Positions 43,441 through 53,960 of a stretch of 64,000 bases of DNA are shown piece by piece. Origin of the DNA: Aegilops tauschii subsp. strangulata (Eukaryota; Streptophyta; Magnoliopsida; Poales; Poaceae); the NCBI RefSeq assembly GCF_002575655.3, contig NC_053040.3, forward strand, positions 363,566,267 to 363,630,266, given 5' to 3'. Position 1 is the stretch's first letter. Every line of letters begins with the position of its first letter. Below the pieces are notes generated by a model. The model ran no database searches. It was not told the origin of the DNA and saw only the letters and a program-made list of their open reading frames with translations. Made by a program: the position numbers and the translations under genes.

Positions 43441-46361
43441 TTACACAGTAATGATTCTAACACCCATGGAGTTTTGGTGCTGATCATGTTTTGCTCGTGG
43501 AAGAGGCTTAGTCAACGGGTCTGCAACATTCAGATTCGTATGTATCTTGCAAATATCTATGTCTCCCACCTGGACTTGGTCCCGGATGGAATTGAAGCGT
43601 CTCTTGATGTGCTTGGTCCTCTTGTGAAATCTGGATTCCTTTGCCAAGGCAATTGCACCAGTATTGTCACAAAAGATTTTCATTGGACCCGATGCACTAG
43701 GTATGACACCTAGATCGGATATGAACTCCTTCATCCATAATCCTTCATTTGCTGCTTCTGAAGCAGCTATGTACTCCGCTTCACACGTAGATCCCGCCAC
43801 GACGCTTTGTCTAGAACTGCACCAACTGACAGCTCCACCGTTCAATGTAAACACGTATCCGGTTTGCAATTTAGAATCGCCCGGATCAGTGTCAAAGCTT
43901 GCATCGACGTAACCATTTACGACTAGCTCTTTGTCACCTCCATAAACGAGAAACATATCTTTAGTCCTTTTCAGGTATTTCAGGATGTTCTTGACCGTTG
44001 TCCAGTGATCCACTCCTAGATTACTTTGGTACCTCCCTGCTAGGCTAATAGCAAGACAGACATCAGGTCTGGTACACAGCATTGCATACATGATAGAGCA
44101 TGGCTGAAGCATAGGGAACATCTTTCATTTTCTCTCTATCTTCTGCAGTGGTCGGGCATTGAGTCTGACTCAACTTCACACCTTGTAACACAGGCAAGAA
44201 CCCTTTCTTTGCTTGATGCATTTTGAACTTCTTCAAAACTTTGTCAAGGTATGTGCTTTGTGAAAGTCCTATCAAGCGTCTTGATCTATCTCTATAGATC
44301 TTGATGCCTAATATGTAAGCAGCTTCACCGAGGTCTTTCATTGAAAAACTCTTATTCAAGTATCCTTTTATGCTATCCAGAAATTCTATATCATTTCCAA
44401 TCAGCAATATGTCATCGACATATAATATCAGAAATGCTACAGAGCTCCCACTCACTTTCTTGTAAATACAGGCTTCTCCAAAAGTCTGTATAAAACCATA
44501 TGCTTACACTATCAAAATGTTTATTCCAACTCCGAGAGGCTTGCACCAGTCCATAAATGGATCGCTGGAGCTTGCACACTTTGTTAGCTCCCTTTGGATC
44601 GACAAAACCTTCTGGTTGCATCATATACAACTCTTCTTCCAGAAATCCATTCAGGAATGCAGTTTTTACATCCATTCGCCAAATTTCATAATCTTAAAAT
44701 GCGGCAATTGCTAACATGATTCGGACAGACTTAAGCATCGCTACGGGTGAGAAAGTCTCATCGTAGTCAATCCCTTGAACTTGTCGAAAACCTTTCGCAA
44801 GAAGTCGAGCTTTATAGACAGTAACATTACCGTCAGCGTCGTCCTCTTCTTGAAGATCCATTTATTCTCAATGGCTTGCCGATCATCAGGCAAGTCAACC
44901 AAAGTCCACACTTTGTTCTCATACATGGATCCCATCTCAGATTTCATGGCCTCAAGCCATTTTGCGGAATCTGGGCTCACCATCGCTTCTTCATAGTTCG
45001 TAGGTTCGCCTTGGTCAAGTAACATGACCTCCAGAATAGGATTACCGTATGACTCTGGTGCGGATCTTACTCTGGTTGACCTACGAGGTTCAGTAGTAAC
45101 TTGATCTGAAGTTTCATGATCAATATCATTAGCTTCCTCACTAATTGGTGTAGGTGTCACAGGAACCGGTTTCTGTGATGAACTACTTTCCAATAAGGGA
45201 GCAGGTACAGTTACCTCATCAAGTTCTACTTTCCTCCCACTCACTTCTTTCGAGAGAAACTCCTTCTCTAGAAAGGATCCATTCTTAGCAACGAATGTCT
45301 TGCCTTAGGATCTGTGATAGAAGGTGTACCCAACAGTTTCCTTTGGGTATCCTATGAAGACACATTTTTCCTATTTGGGTTCGAGCTTATCAGGTTGAAG
45401 CTTTTTCACATAAGCATCGCAGGCCCAAACTTTAAGAAATGACAACTTTGGTTTCTTGCCAAACCACAGTTCATAAGGCGTCGTCTCAACGGATTTTGAT
45501 GGTGCCCTATTTAACGTGAATGCAACCGTCTCTAAAGCATAACCCAAAACGATAGCGGTAAATCAGTAAGAGACATCATAGATCGCACCATATCTAGTAA
45601 AGTACGATTATGACGTTCGGACACACCATTACGCTGTGGTGTTCCGGGTGGCGTGAGTTGCGAAACTATTCCGCATTGTTTCAAATGTAGACCAAACTCG
45701 TAACTCAAATATTCTCCTCCACGATCAAATCGTAGAAACTTTATTTTCATGTTATGATGATTTTCCACTTCACTCTGAAATTCTTTGAACTTTTCAAATG
45801 TTTCAGACTTATGTTTCATTAAGTAGATATACCCATATCTGCTCAAATCATCTGTGAAGGTGAGAAAATAACGATACCCGCCGCGAGCCTCAACATTCAT
45901 CGGACCACATACATCAGTATGTATGATCTCCAACAAATCTGTTGCTCGCTCCATTGTTCCGGAGAACGGCGTTTTAGTCATCTTGCCCATAAGGCATGGT
46001 TCGCAAGTACCAAGTGATTCATAATCAAGTGATTCCAAAAGTCCATCAATATGGAGTTTCTTCATGCGCTTTACACCAATATGACCCAAACGGCAGTGCC
46101 ACAAATAAGTTGCACTATCATTATCAACTCTGCATCTTTTGGCTTCAACATTATGAATATGTGTATCACTACTATCGAGATTCAACAAAAATAGACCACT
46201 CTTCAAGGGTGCACGACCATAAAAGATATTACTCATATAAATAGAACAACCATTATTCTCAGATTTAAATAAATAACCGTCCCGCATCAAACAAGATCTA
46301 GATATAATGTTCATGCTTAACGCTGGCACCAAATAACAGTTATTTAGGTCTAAAACTAATC
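43441..46361 (-). pseudogene. Decayed copia pol (Angela-type)
   Basis: Read from right to left it holds GAG-pre-integrase (HCRLGHIGVK), the integrase core (HTDVCGP, GGEYLSYEF, GTPQRNGVSERHNRT), the linker, RT ([23 protein letters not shown]) and RNase H (EAEYIAASEA, TNLNVADPLTKPL). The integrase ORF ends at 45532 after a 1-base loss in the TTTTGGGG run. RT is split over at least three frames (45244-44741, 44675-44412 and 44455-44063). The RNase H part (44121-43441) is continuous. No gag is present in the window. The product, when intact, is the copia polyprotein. Confidence 0.88.
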
Positions 46362-46366
46362 CCGAA

Positions 46367-46915
46367 TGTCGTGGGTTTGTCACGGCAGATGTCCTAGCGA
46401 AAGGACTTAGTCGTGGAGCCATCGCAACGGGTTAGCTTAAAGGGGTTAAAACGGACAAAGGACACGAGGGTTTAGACTGGTTCGGCCCCTTGCGGTGAAC
46501 GCAAAAGCCTACGTGTCTAGATATAATCCAGTTGTGGTGGAATTGCTGTGGTCTCGAGGATCAAGGAGCGGAATCGCTTTACCTAGATCTCGAGTTGTTG
46601 TTTCTTGTCCTTGAACCACCGTCGGGTCGTGCCTTTATATACACAGGTCGACGCCCGCCGGCTTACAGAGTCTCGATGCCAGTTTATACACATACCGGCT
46701 CGGTCTCTACTTTGTCATACCTTACAATACAAGTCATGTACTACATGGCGGTTTATAACTACATGCCTTAATCTACCTTTGGGCCTTGGGCCTTCGAGTC
46801 TCTGTAGTAAACCGCTTTATTCCTTGTCTTCATGGGCTTTTAAGTATAAACAATCCATTATGGGGATAACCCGGCTTCCTTGGTCGGTTTACACCTAGTA
46901 GTAATATCCCCAACA
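46367..46915 (-). repeat. 3' LTR of gypsy C
   Basis: 549 bp, related to the LTR of element A over its full length. A minus-strand TATA (TATATAAAGG, near 46634-46643) and the ATG in strong context (GCGATGGCTCC, near 46422) are conserved. It is joined at its right to the purine-rich tract at 46916-46928. Confidence 0.9.
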
Positions 46916-47181
46916 TTAGGCCCCAGATTGATTTGAACTGGTTCATGTCAATCTTAAAAACCTTAAGAAAATTTCTTCTTCCATATCTTCACATAAATCT
47001 TGTAAACCGCCATGACGTCATCATCCAGAATCATAATAAACCACCATGACGTCATTTGTTATTTTAAATGGTATATTCCTCACCTTCATTAATGAGCCTC
47101 CGACAATCGAGGCGAAAAATCTGTCACATATCCATTTGTTAGGCTCCTCGATTCTTGCGCTTGACCCTTATCCTTTTGTCT

Positions 47182-47190
47182 TTATAAATA
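47182..47190 (+). promoter_or_regulatory. TATA promoter of the antisense gene (gypsy C)
   Basis: TTATAAATA followed by CGGCCG, then a CT-rich leader. A splice donor CCG/GTAAGTTC at 47369 ends the non-coding exon. The layout matches the minus-strand promoter of element A at 32835-32850. The leader words GGCCGCTGCATCA are shared by both. Confidence 0.7.
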
Positions 47191-47368
47191 CGGCCGAGGG
47201 TCCTTTCCATTTCCCCCTTTCTCTTCGTCTCCTTCTTCTTCCTCGCGACGTCTCAGAACCCGAGCTCTGCCGCCGCCGTCGACCTTCGTATCTGCATCAA
47301 CCAAGGCCGCTGCATCAACCTAATCGAACTAGAGCAACACGACGCTCCTCCGTTGTTCCGCAGCACCG

Positions 47369-47905
47369 GTAAGTTCATTTCCTTTTCAACCTCAGATCTG
47401 CATTAGGGTTCCGTCGTTCGTCGGTGTTCTTCCCTGTTCGTCTTCTTTCTGTTCTTAGATCTCATAACTTGATTTGCAACTGATAGTAGAAGTAGGCGAT
47501 GATAGTCTAGCGTCCTTTACCAACCTCAAAAAACACCTTTTACTGCATGAGATCCAATCGAACAAACGTGTTCTTCCTCTGCCACCATTTTAGGTTAAAT
47601 TTATTTCCTCTTTTTAGAACTGTGGCAGATCCAAATTTATACCACCGATCTGTAAACTCTGTTTGCGCCGTACTTAGAAATTTTTGTAAATCTGTAGCCT
47701 CTATACCATTGTGGGCGGTTTATCCTTTAAACTTTGATAACTTCATATACCATTAGCCCTCTGTTAAACCGCGCCAACCTGCTTTAAATGCTGAAATCCG
47801 GTTTAGTACACCCAAATGCTTGAAATATCATCGTCTTCCATCATTGCACCGGTTTGTAAGTTGTAACCATGAACTTTAACCTGGATACCGTGCTTTTTTT
47901 TCCAG
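47369..47905 (+). other. 5' UTR intron of the antisense gene (gypsy C)
   Basis: Donor GTAAGT at 47369 and acceptor TTTTTTTTCCAG ending at 47905. The ATG follows at 47919. The intron is 537 bp, compared with about 600 bp in element A, and its position relative to the ATG is the same. Confidence 0.65.
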
Positions 47906-47918
47906 CTTGTCACCAGAA

Positions 47919-50900
47919 ATGGCCAAACAATTCTGTTCTTGTAATTGGGTTCCTTCCCGGGTTACGGAAGCGTAGCTGGCTGGTTGTCTTGCAACGGGCG
48001 CTTTAGCAAATAAGGACACTATCCATTGGCTAGTCCCCGGTCCAGAATTTCCTCCTGAACCCCAAGACAGAGAAGTTATTGTATTTGTTGATCACCTGAG
48101 CCGAGGCTTCACTCCTCCCGGATCAAAACTTTTCTGTGACGTGCTCGCCGACTTTCAAATCCATCCCCAAGATATCGGTCCAAACTCCATATCCAATATT
48201 TGTGACTGGCAAGTATTCTGTGAAGTGTACCTACAAGAGGAGCCTAGTGTTGATCTGTTCCGGGATTTCTTTTATCTAAATCGCCGTACTGAGTTTACGG
48301 ATGGCCCCAATACTGAACTAGGCGGGGTTTCAATTCAGAAGAGGAGAGATGTTGATTTCCCTCATGCCAAGCTTCATAGTCATCCTAAGGACTTGAATCA
48401 GACTTGGTTCTACTGCCGCAACACAACCCCAGCCAATGAAAATCATTTGCCGGGTTACCGTCCACACCGGCTTACCCAAGCTCATCCCTTTCCTCAACGG
48501 TTGACCGCCCAGGAGCGAGCAAAATATGCCCCTCAACTGGCAAAGCTCGGAGCCTTTGTTGCAAATGGCCTGACAGGCGTGGATTTTGTCCGATGCTGGG
48601 TTTCATGGAGTGTTTTACCTTTAAGCCGGCGGCCCAGTTTAATGTGTGAATACACAGGGGATCTGAAAGACCCGCAACGCCATATTGACATCCAGCTGAC
48701 TGATGATGAAGTCACCAAAGCTGTTAAAAAGATGCTAAATGAGCCAATAGATGTATGCAGCAAAACCGGGCTCAGTCCTTTCTATGCTGCCAATAAACCG
48801 CCAAAGGTATAATCTACCGTATTTCTGCCTTTATCCATCCTTTGTTAAATTTCTCCTTTGATGACTTACCATTTGTCTATGCAGGCCGATGATCCATTCT
48901 GGAAGAAAAAATCACAAGATAAACCGGTAAAGAATCCTCGGCTTAAGACCAAGGCTTCAAAAAAGCCTATGAAAAGAAGGAACGTTGAACCGTCCGAGCC
49001 CATTATTGATGATGATCTGGATATTCCGGATTCAGAGGTAGAACTTGACTCTCTTGGTTCATTTTTTATACACCTTATTGACAATGATCATTATCAGGAT
49101 GAAGCGGAAGCCAGCCATGCTGATGAGGTAACTATTCTTTCTTCTGATTCTGATCCTGTGCCAGTACCAAGAATCCGTCGAGCCATTCGGAAAGTAAAAT
49201 TTTCATGCCCTCTTTCTTATTTGGACCCGCACTTTCTTTTAAAGACACAGCAGCATGAAGCTTGCCGCACAAATCGACATAGCGTCCAAGTGGTGACCTC
49301 CTCCAGTTTACCAAATTCGCCGGTTCGCAAACGCCGCCCAGAGGTTGCTTATACTCCTGACACCCTTTACCCTAAGGCGGGTTACATCCGATATCCTCCT
49401 AATCCGTCTGACTCAAATTATCAGGGAACTTCCCATTCATCGTCCGGTGAGTCGTCAGCGACACAACTTCCTCCTCTGAGAACCGTCCCTGGGTAAGCAT
49501 AACATACTTTTAACTTTTTGGTCTTGTATTATATTGTCATATCGATCTTCGTGTCTGCTCTTTTTTAGTGCTAAAGCCAGACCAAGCAAGAAGGCTAGAT
49601 TGAATAGGCCAACCGACCATGAACCGGCTACCGAGCCGGAGAAAACCCCAGAGCCTATTGACCCGGAGGCTAACACTGTTATTGATAATCCGGAACCTCA
49701 AGCAACCGACACGCTTGTTGAACCGGTAGAAAATAATCCAACAAGCGAGTCAGCTGATCCACTAAGTCGAACTGTTGATCCGCCAAGTCCGGCTAAAGCA
49801 TCCGATAACCGCCAAGCCCTGCCAAAACTACGGACGACGATGTTGTCATAACTGGCCTTGGTTTCAGCTCCCCTAGTCATCCTGTCGCGTTATCAAAGCA
49901 TAGCACCAAAGAAGAAATTTCTGCTATGGACAAAGGGAAATGGAAATCCGAGTTATCCAATTATACCAACCTCAGCGCTGAAGACCTTCATTCTGGTTTT
50001 TTAAACCGCCTGTATACAAGCCGCGACTTTGAAGCCGGTTTAGTAGGCCTAATGAAGGAGCGGTATGAGGTAAATGTCACTTTCCCTTTGCATATATATT
50101 CCAATAGTCCTTTTGTTAGAACTGGTCTAACGTATCAACTCCAGTAGCCCCCAAGGGCCGGTGCATAACATTGGTTTGAACCGGGTCTTGAATCGGTATT
50201 TGCATTTTGCTGGTGTAGCCCCCATGAACCGACTTATATCTTTTTAGAATGAACCGGTACATCCTATTAATCTCACCACTTATAATGATGACAATCCATC
50301 TGAATCTGAACGAATACGCATTAGCCCCCAAGTGTCAAGTAGATAACTTGTTATGTGCTTGAGACTTTAAATTAATAGCTGATAACAAGCAATCCGCATT
50401 AGCCCCCAAGTGTCAAGTAGATAACTTGTTATGTGGTTGGGACTTCAATGTTGTAATGCTAACATATTATCTGTATTTTGCAGGCTGAGTTGTCCAAAAA
50501 AGACCCCCAAATCACTAATCTCCAAGGAAACATCAAGTCTCAGCAAGACGAAACTTGCAAAGTTAAGAGCGAGCTGACCACCGCTTTAACAACCATGGAG
50601 CAGCTGAAGGAATTCTTCAAAGGCGAACGGGCAGATTGGGAAACTGAAAAAACCACCTTGTTAAAGCGGGCAGAAGATGCGGAAAACGCCCTTAAACCGG
50701 CCATAGAAGAGCTGAGCAGCCTGAAGCGGCAGATTGATGCCATGACCTCTGCCATCTTTGGTAACAATCTCTTCACCAATATGTAACAACACCAGTTATA
50801 AGAACTTCTGGTTTAATAATAATATGATCCTTTTGCAGGTAGCCGTGTTACTCATCTTGGCGCAGATATGCGCAAAAAATTGAGAGCCGTCTATACTTTG

Positions 50901-51494
50901 GTAGAGCAGCTTTATACCGGCGCGCAACGAGCCATCTGCACAGCTTCCAATAACCATCCGCCCCCGTCGCTAATCAAGGAAACGCTGGAAAAATTGTCTA
51001 TGATGCCTGCCCGGATTGTGGAATTGAAGAAATCCGCTGCTAGGTCTGGTGCCCTTACTGCACTGACGCGCGCCAAGGCCTGGATCTCTGACCTTGATCT
51101 GGAAGATGTTGGAAATGGTTACCCAAGCCAAAAAGAGGACGGTCCAGAATTTAACAATGATGATCTCCGGGCTATCACAAGAGAGATGCGACCACTGGCA
51201 AGTAAGTTGGCTGAAGATACTAACTTGTCAATTTACCAGAATGTATATGACGCCAATGGCAAGCGAATAAGTGCTCCAACTTATGACGTGGAAAATCTGA
51301 TCCCGCCGATCCGTAAGCACACTTACGCTCCTGATGTTGAACCGTCTGATCTTATACACGACGAAGCTGTCTTTCAAGCCTTATCAGGAATTGATTGGAG
51401 AACTATTGACTTCCAGCCACTGGGTGGAGGGAAGGAGGATGAACCGGCGCAGGAAGATCCGCAACCTTCACATCAACCTGAGGCAGAATCATAA
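47919..51494 (+). pseudogene. Antisense intron-containing gene of gypsy C
   Basis: A homologue of the element A gene on the opposite strand to pol. Exon-like blocks are 47919-48808 (Transposase_28-like; GPNSISNICDWQVFCEVYL, PLSRRPSLMCEYTG), ~48885-49493 (basic then Ser/acidic), ~49569-50068 (Pro/Thr/Glu-rich, then LSNYTNLSAEDLHSGFLNRL), ~50485-50760 (coiled coil) and ~50840-51494 (helical C-terminus, MRKKLRAVYTLVEQLYTGAQRA). The borders are GT-AG. This copy has an in-frame TAG at codon 19 (47973-47975) and a frameshift near 49820, so it is not intact. Conserved domain order and intron positions in two diverged elements argue that the gene was functional until recently. Its biochemical function is unknown. 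Confidence 0.7.
50319..50451 (+). repeat. Intron direct repeat with TAGCCCCCAAGTGTCAAG
   Basis: Two copies of a ~50-bp block (GCATTAGCCCCCAAGTGTCA, then AGTAGATAACTTGTTATGTG), 79 bases apart. They lie in the intron before the coiled-coil exon. Related TAGCCCCCAAG/TAGCCCCCATG words also occur at 50145 and 50217. Confidence 0.8.
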
Positions 51495-52975
51495 TCCGGA
51501 AGCCGGTTTAACTTGTGCCTATTGTCATCCTTGTGAAAAACAATCATTCTTATGGGCAGTCGAAACGCCTTGTAATAGGCTAGCTTGAACAGCTGATCTG
51601 ATATGCCATCGTGCATACTTGTTGCACACAATATTGTTAATCCGTCATGCTATATTTGCTTATGATCTTTATCGGTTTTATACAGCCCTGTTTCTGCATA
51701 AAACAAAGTGAAAACTGTCCTGGTGGTTTACCGCCGGACGGGTCATAATGCCCAATATATAGTCAAGGCTGATAACCATAGCTTTAAATAATGAAATATG
51801 AAACATATCATACCTGTGATATTGAATCACTTTGTTGGTTTACCAACATTCTTGTAATAAGGGTGACGACCCAAATACTGAGTATTGATAACTCAAACCA
51901 TGTTATGCTGGTATATAATAAGTGATGCCGGGTTATGATAAACACCGGATGATCATCCTGGCAACTTATAGTTAACTCCAGGCCGGGTTAAATAAACACC
52001 GGTTTATACGGATGACTTACAATCAGGCCGGGCCATTGGACGCCGGTTTAGCTCAACTTTAACAAGGGAGAAAAACAAAACTGACCAATAAAAACCAGAT
52101 AAAAAAACTTGTAGTCGAGGCTTTTCAAGGGCTGCCAGGCCCAAATGCGAGGCTTTTCATGGGCTGCCAGGCCACTGAGTTAAACCGTTTTACAAAGCCT
52201 TTTAAGATGGTCCTCAATCTTTAACCAATCGCCGGTCTATCATTGACAAGTTCAGGGTCATATGCGATTGACTTGTCAAGTTGGCGGGTCATACCAGGCT
52301 TACCTGGGCGGAGTGACTTACTTAATGAAGGCAGGTTAACCCGGGGTTTTAGGTGTATATACCAGGCTTCCAAGCCACGGCTTGATAGCCTATTACAAGT
52401 GTAGATTTCTTTGTTCATTGCGATAGCAAAGAATCCCCAAGCAACATTTTGAGCTGTGCTCAACGGGTGCCTATGTTTGAGTTGTTCTTGAAAACACTCT
52501 TTGGCCCCTAAGTAATGGCATTGTGCCAGCCAAAAGGTGTAGCTATGGTTGAACACAACCAAGCCCCCAAGTGACTTACTGTCGTGGCTTTGAGCCAGCC
52601 AAGAGGTGTAGCTATGGTTTGAATACAACCAAGCCCCCAAGTGACTTCTTTTGTGGCCTTGAGCCAGCCAAGAGGTGTAGCTATGGTTCGAATACAACCA
52701 AGCCCCCAAGTGACTTTCTTTTGTGGCCTTGAGCCAGCCAAGAGGTGTAGCTATGGTTCAAATACGACCAAGCCCCCAAGTGACTTATATTGATAGACAG
52801 CTGTAAAGCCGAATCAAAGGGTAAACCGGATGTCGCTTTACAAACAGAATCCTCCGTGTAACCACTCATGATATGAGAAGAACAGTAGATACCCCGCTTT
52901 AGCTGGGGCTCCGGTTTATTATATTGATCATAATATATACATCGTCAAAATATGTACATGATAGGAGCCTATGGC
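51495..52975. other. Spacer between antisense gene and pol of gypsy C
   Basis: About 1.5 kb of converging-gene spacer. It contains a tandem array (52523-52790) and a duplicated GAGGCTTTTCA(A/T)GGGCTGCCAG block (52117 and 52150). I see no gene. Confidence 0.6.
52523..52790 (-). repeat. Four-copy ~69-bp array with TATTCGAACC-like motif (gypsy C)
   Basis: Units begin GTGCCAGCC or GAGCCAGCC near 52523, 52591, 52660 and 52730. They share AAGAGGTGTAGCTATGGTT and CAAGCCCCCAAGTGACTT. Each carries one GGTTCGAATACAACC-like word (near 52547, 52616, 52685 and 52755). Read on the pol strand that word is GGTTGTATTCGAACC, matching the arrayed motif in element A. Confidence 0.85.
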
Positions 52976-53530
52976 TCAGGTGTAGTAAGGCCGTAGATGA
53001 GCTATGTTCCACGGCCGGACCGTCTCCTCCTCTGACTTGCGTGAGTCTTTATGCTCTCGAACATCGATGAGGTAATATGATCCGTTGTTCAGATTCTTGC
53101 TGACCACAAAGGGCCCTTCCCAAGGCGGGGATAACTTGTGCATATTGGTCTGATCTTGGATAAGCCGGAGCACTAGATCGCCTTCTTGAAAAGTTCTGGT
53201 TTTAACCCGGCGACTGTGATAACGCCGCAGATCTTGCTGATAAATCGCCGAGCGAGCCGCCACTACGTCCCGTTTCTCATCCAACAGGTCCAACGCATCC
53301 TGGCGTGCTCTTTCATTATCTGCTTCAACATAAGCTGCCACTCGTGGTGAGTCATGACGAATATCACTTGGAAGGACAACTTTCGCTCCATAAACCATGA
53401 AGAAGGGTGTATAACCCGTAGATCTATTGGGGTGGTGTTAATGCTCCATAAAACGGAAGGCAGCTCTTCAACCCAACAACCCGGTGTCCTCTGCAAAGGA
53501 ACCATAAGCCGGGGCTTGATCCCCTTCAAG
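52976..53530 (-). pseudogene. Gypsy C integrase, C-terminal part
   Basis: A continuation of the integrase beyond the CACTA insertion. It runs from IKPRLMVPLQRTPGCWVEEL through SAIYQQDLRRYHSRRVK to the terminus PWNIAHLRPYYT at 52976. A small loss near 53430 (in the NTTPNRSTGF-equivalent region) shifts the frame. The residual protein closely follows element A. The integrase core is on the other side of the CACTA element. Confidence 0.85.
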
Positions 53531-53880
53531 CACTACTGGAATCAGCTAATTTGCCATCTGCCAGCTCTTTGCCGTCTGCTAGCGGATGGCAAAGAAGGTC
53601 TTTGCCATCAGCTACCCAAAAGCAGACGGCAAAGAAATGGCAGACGGCAAAACAGGCCTTTGCCATCAGTCACTTCTTTGCCGTCAGCTGGCGGACGGCA
53701 AAGAATCTTTGCCATCAGCTGGCGGACGGCAAAGAATCTTTGTCGTCAGCTGGCGGACGGCAAAGAGAGAGGTGGCCCCCCACTAACGAGCCGTTTACGA
53801 AAAAAAACGCCCCCTCTTTGCCGTCTGCTAGCAGACGGCAAAGAGACAAAACAGCGGACGGCAAACCAGATCCACACCCA
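53531..53880. repeat. Left subterminal repeats of the CACTA element
   Basis: Around ten copies of TTTGCC(G/A)TC(A/T)GC or its complement (GACGGCAAAG) in 350 bases. In CACTA elements such subterminal arrays bind the transposase complex. Some pairs (e.g. GCTGGCGGACGGCAAAGAATC) are tandemly repeated about 27-30 bases apart. Confidence 0.85.
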
Positions 53881-53960
53881 CCGCGCGTTATCTCTTCTCT
53901 CCCTCTCTCCCCCCGCCCGTTATCTCTTCTCTCCCTCTCTCCCCTCCCCGACGCCCACCA

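Larger units (their letters stand above)
41950..46366 (-). mobile_element. Angela-type copia, minus strand, 3' half
   Basis: An inverted copia with an LTR (41950-43407), PPT, RNase H, RT, integrase and part of the pre-integrase region. It stops abruptly at 46366, where the LTR of gypsy C begins (TGTCGTGG). The gag and 5' LTR would lie beyond the right edge if gypsy C inserted into it, which is the simplest reading. Reading frames are broken in at least four places, so it is older than the copia at 5742-13691. Confidence 0.85.
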
